NCBI GenBank assembly: GCA_037954665.1
Contig: JBBMOL010000133.1
Location: 496,001 to 560,000 of the forward strand
Origin: Laguncularia racemosa
Taxonomy: Eukaryota; Streptophyta; Magnoliopsida; Myrtales; Combretaceae
Direction of reading: 5' to 3'
Length of the DNA: 64,000 nt
Below the pieces are notes generated by a model. It saw only the letters and a list, made by a program, of their open reading frames with translations, was not told the origin of the DNA and did not search any database. Within the stretch, counting starts at the first letter, position 1. Every line of letters begins with the position of its first letter. The position numbers and the translations under genes were made by a program. Of this stretch, positions 61,721-64,000 are shown piece by piece.

Positions 61721-61730
61721 TCTATTTATA
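61721..61730 (-). promoter_or_regulatory. LTR TATA box
   Basis: TATAAATAGA on the minus strand in the less AT-rich middle of the LTR, correctly oriented to drive the Tat element or adjacent sequence. Confidence 0.6.
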
Positions 61731-62079
61731 GGCACTAGAAATTGAGCTGGATAAGTTTGGATTTTCCTCCGATAAGCACAAATCGTATCTTTGGTTGAAA
61801 CCCAAATTCGATTTGCTCTAGATTTGTTTAAATATTCGATTTTGTTATGATTTATGTTAATTGAATGATGTTTATCTTATTTTTGTTAAAGATTTATTGG
61901 ATTTGTGCAAAAAAATCGTATTAAAACGCTTAGATTCCCTTTTTTCCCATAGTCGGCGATCGATTCGGATGGAGGTTAAAGACGATCACGCACCCAGCAC
62001 ATACGCTCCCTTCGTCCAATGACAAGCTGACATGTGTCCTGGGCAAAGAGAAAAAATTGCAAAATGTGGATTGCTTCCC

Positions 62080-62160
62080 CCACGTTTTGAACCCCTAACC
62101 GAGCACCCCCTAGCCTGCTAAGGCTAAAGCCCGGACCAGTTGGGCTAGCCCACTTTCTCG
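62080..62160 (-). repeat. tRNA-like segment inside the Tat LTR
   Basis: On the minus strand TAGCCCAACTGG (62147-62136) matches an A box and GGGGTTCAAAACG (about 62094-62082) resembles a B box, with about 50 bases between. It looks like a SINE head or tRNA-derived remnant rather than a functional tRNA, since acceptor-stem pairing is not evident. Confidence 0.45.
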
Positions 62161-62422
62161 TTTTTTTATTAATTGCAAATTATACATATGCATTGTAATT
62201 TTTATTATTTTTATATTATTTTGAAATTCAAAAAAATTGTAAAAATTATTTAACATCTTTTATTATTATTTCTATCATCATTTTCCAAAATTGGTGTATT
62301 ATTCCTATTTATTTTATTTTTTCAATATTTTTTCTTTTATTTTTGCAAAATAGAAGGAAAATTGAAAAAAATGAAAAATTAAACATTATTTGTGATTAAG
62401 GGGAAAAAATGGAGTGTTTACA

Positions 62423-62440
62423 ACTGCTTCTTTTTATAGT
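62423..62440 (-). other. Polypurine tract of the second Tat element
   Basis: On the minus strand 'aaaaagaagcagt' lies directly before the LTR start. This is the usual position and composition of the plus-strand primer. Confidence 0.5.
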
Positions 62441-62559
62441 AAAGTTTGAAAAACTTAACTACAAAGACGACAAAAACGCCATTTTTGGTCGATAGACTGA
62501 GTGGATAACGCCATAGTTGGCTGATTATCTGTACTTGATTCTAGTAGGAAAAATACTCC

Positions 62560-63300
62560 ATGAGTTAATGATCCCACGAATGCTTTGTGATGATTAATAC
62601 TGCTTAGGGAGTGATCTTAAACAATCTAACAACCAGAAGTAAGATATCATCTAGAAAAGTGCTTTATGGGCTAACTAATCGACGACAAGAAACATCTCAG
62701 AGATTGTTTAGGAATGTGTTATTGTGAGTGAATTAATTGATAATATGAAGCATCCTACAGGATTAGCGACTGTAAAGAAGAGATTGTTTATGGAAGCGCT
62801 CCTATGAATTGGCTACTTGATAATAGAAAGTGTTTTGCTAGACTAATGACTGTTGAAGAAGAAATGTTTTAGAAGAGTGCTCTTACGAGCTGACTAATCG
62901 ATGATAGGAAGCGTCCCATTTAGACTCTCAATCCTAAAAGGAAATTATCTTGAAAAGTGCTCTTATGAGTTGACTAATCGATGATAGGAAGCGTCTCATT
63001 TAAACTCGCAATCCTAAAAGGAAATTATCTAGAAAAGTGCTCTTATGAGCTAACTAATCGATGATAGGAAGCTTCTCATTTAGACTCGCAATCCTAAAAG
63101 TAAATTATCTAGAAAAGTGCTCTTATGAGCTGACTAATCGATGATAGGAAGCGTCTCATTTAGACTAGCAACCTGGAGGGAGGATATCTAGGAAAGTGCC
63201 CCATTGTGAATTGACTTTAAGTTATTGCATCTGGGAAAGTGTCTCATTGTGGGTTGACTTTAAGCTGTTGTATCTGGGAAAGTGCCCCATTGTGGGCTGA
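62560..63300 (-). repeat. 80-bp and 43-bp tandem arrays in the Tat 3' UTR
   Basis: Four well-conserved 80-bp units carry 'gtgctcttatgag' at 62877, 62957, 63037 and 63117, together with 'ctaatcgatgataggaagc'. More diverged units run from about 62560. On the other side the array passes into 43-bp units (63191, 63234, 63277) of the form 'ggaaagtgccccattgtg..ttgacttta'. It lies between pol and LTR in the 3' UTR. Confidence 0.85.
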
Positions 63301-63810
63301 CTAATCGATAGTAATGTCTAGGTATGTCTTATAAACCTAGCATTTCCAACAACTTTTTTTAGAACATGTGGCACATGATGAATGATGATCATTTATCCCA
63401 AATGTTTATCGGTTTATCGTAGATAGCAACCAAACAACCGAACCTTTGTGATGGTTTGCTCCTTTTCTGCTTACTCTTGCTTCAAACAAGTCTGAGGGCC
63501 TTGATGTATTTTCTTTCTTGTGAGCATGACTCTTGTGATTGTGGTGTTATCTTATTAACATACCGGGTCTAACGTTCAACATAGGTGGAATTATATAAAA
63601 AAAATCCATTGAGATTTATTCATCGTTTCAATGTTCATTATTCATTGTGAGGCAATGGGTAGTGTGTGTTTATGAAAGTTTGTGTAATGATAATTAATTG
63701 AATGTTTAGAGACATTAACTTTGCCTGTAGAAGGAATGAAAACTAAACTCAATGAAATTTATACTAAATATTGGCATTCATGAGCCTTGGCAAATTTTCG
63801 ATTTTCTTGC
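63301..63810 (-). other. 3' UTR of the second Tat element, no ORF seen
   Basis: Sequence between the pol stop (63813-63811) and the tandem arrays. No coding frame or array units are recognisable. Confidence 0.5.
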
Positions 63811-64000
63811 CTAAGGATAGTACATCTTAACAGCATCCATATTAATGGGGTCTCTCAATTCTGGACCATCCATTTAGGCTAATATTAAGGCCTTTCCCGA
63901 TAACACCTTTTTTACAACATATGGGCCTTCATAGTTTAGGGTAAACTTGCCCCTTGAATCCTAAGCATTTGGGTTGATTTTTTCTGTGATCTCTATTGGC
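63811..64000 (-). pseudogene. C-terminus of Tat-lineage pol polyprotein, partial and disrupted
   Basis: On the minus strand the last part of the polyprotein is readable: RGKFTLNYEGPYVVKKVLSG and then MDGPELRDPINMDAVKMYYP before TAG at 63813-63811. This is the conserved C-terminal tail after integrase in Tat elements. Two in-frame TAG codons interrupt it (one before DSRGKF, one before MDGP). The gene continues beyond the window edge. Confidence 0.75.

Larger units (their letters stand above)
61435..62422 (-). mobile_element. 3' LTR of a second Tat-lineage element (minus strand)
   Basis: On the minus strand the LTR begins TGTAAACACTCC at 62422, directly after a purine-rich tract. A good TATA box, TATAAATAGA, lies at 61730-61721. 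The far end is proposed at 61435, where the plus strand reads TGGGTGTGG, giving about 988 bp, but no second copy is in the window to confirm it. The LTR includes a tRNA-like segment (62160-62080). Confidence 0.6.

Noticed and set aside
62080..62160. Functional tRNA gene
   Set aside because: A- and B-box-like motifs are present, but a paired acceptor stem and anticodon arm are not evident and the segment lies inside an LTR.
62560..63300. CRISPR array
   Set aside because: The units are directly adjacent with no unique spacers, and the sequence is plant nuclear DNA. It is a retroelement tandem array.

Overview
The window looks like nuclear DNA from a flowering plant, most likely a eudicot. The genes have GT-AG introns, intergenic DNA is very AT-rich with many (TA)n tracts, and the mobile DNA is plant-type: Tat- and Athila-lineage Ty3/gypsy elements, an L1-type LINE, hAT-like non-autonomous elements and tRNA-like SINE fragments. 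The species cannot be fixed from this window.

Only three protein-coding genes are well supported. (1) 11554-11976 (+): a single-exon gene for a 140-residue hydrophobic membrane protein of unknown function. (2) 26149-37009 (+): a five-exon GH5 mannan endo-1,4-beta-mannosidase close to Arabidopsis MAN2. It has a complete 441-residue reading frame, an N-terminal signal anchor and both catalytic glutamates. (3) 40061-42865 (-): a three-exon wall-associated-kinase-like receptor of 730 residues with signal peptide, galacturonan-binding domain, EGF-like module, transmembrane segment and complete Ser/Thr kinase. Genes 2 and 3 are convergent, about 3 kb apart. Both products act at the cell wall or in mannan metabolism, but nothing here shows a functional link.

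Layout: 1-22 kb is AT-rich intergenic DNA with one small gene and remnants of small DNA transposons. 22.2-25.4 kb holds a hAT-like MITE, a pair of about 518-bp direct repeats and a foldback element between them. 26.1-37.0 kb is the mannanase gene, whose fourth intron is enlarged to 6.2 kb by an antisense 5.6-kb LINE with a perfect 17-bp target-site duplication. 40.1-42.9 kb is the receptor kinase. About 44.1-56.5 kb is a decayed Tat-lineage retrotransposon with two RNase H domains and, downstream of pol on the opposite strand, a decayed plant-mobile-domain (PMD) ORF, followed by a 54-bp tandem repeat. 57.0-58.65 kb is an Athila-type LTR with 83-bp internal repeats. 59.4-60.9 kb is a hAT-like element with a perfect 8-bp target-site duplication and GC-rich cargo. 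61.4-64.0 kb is the 3' end of a second Tat element on the minus strand: LTR, polypurine tract, tandem repeats and pol C-terminus. It runs off the window edge.

The most notable features are the antisense PMD ORF, the tandem arrays in the 3' regions of both Tat elements, the LINE in the mannanase intron, and the 'cacggccgtg' words shared by the Athila LTR and the cargo of the neighbouring hAT-like element. All retroelement coding regions are broken by stops or frameshifts.
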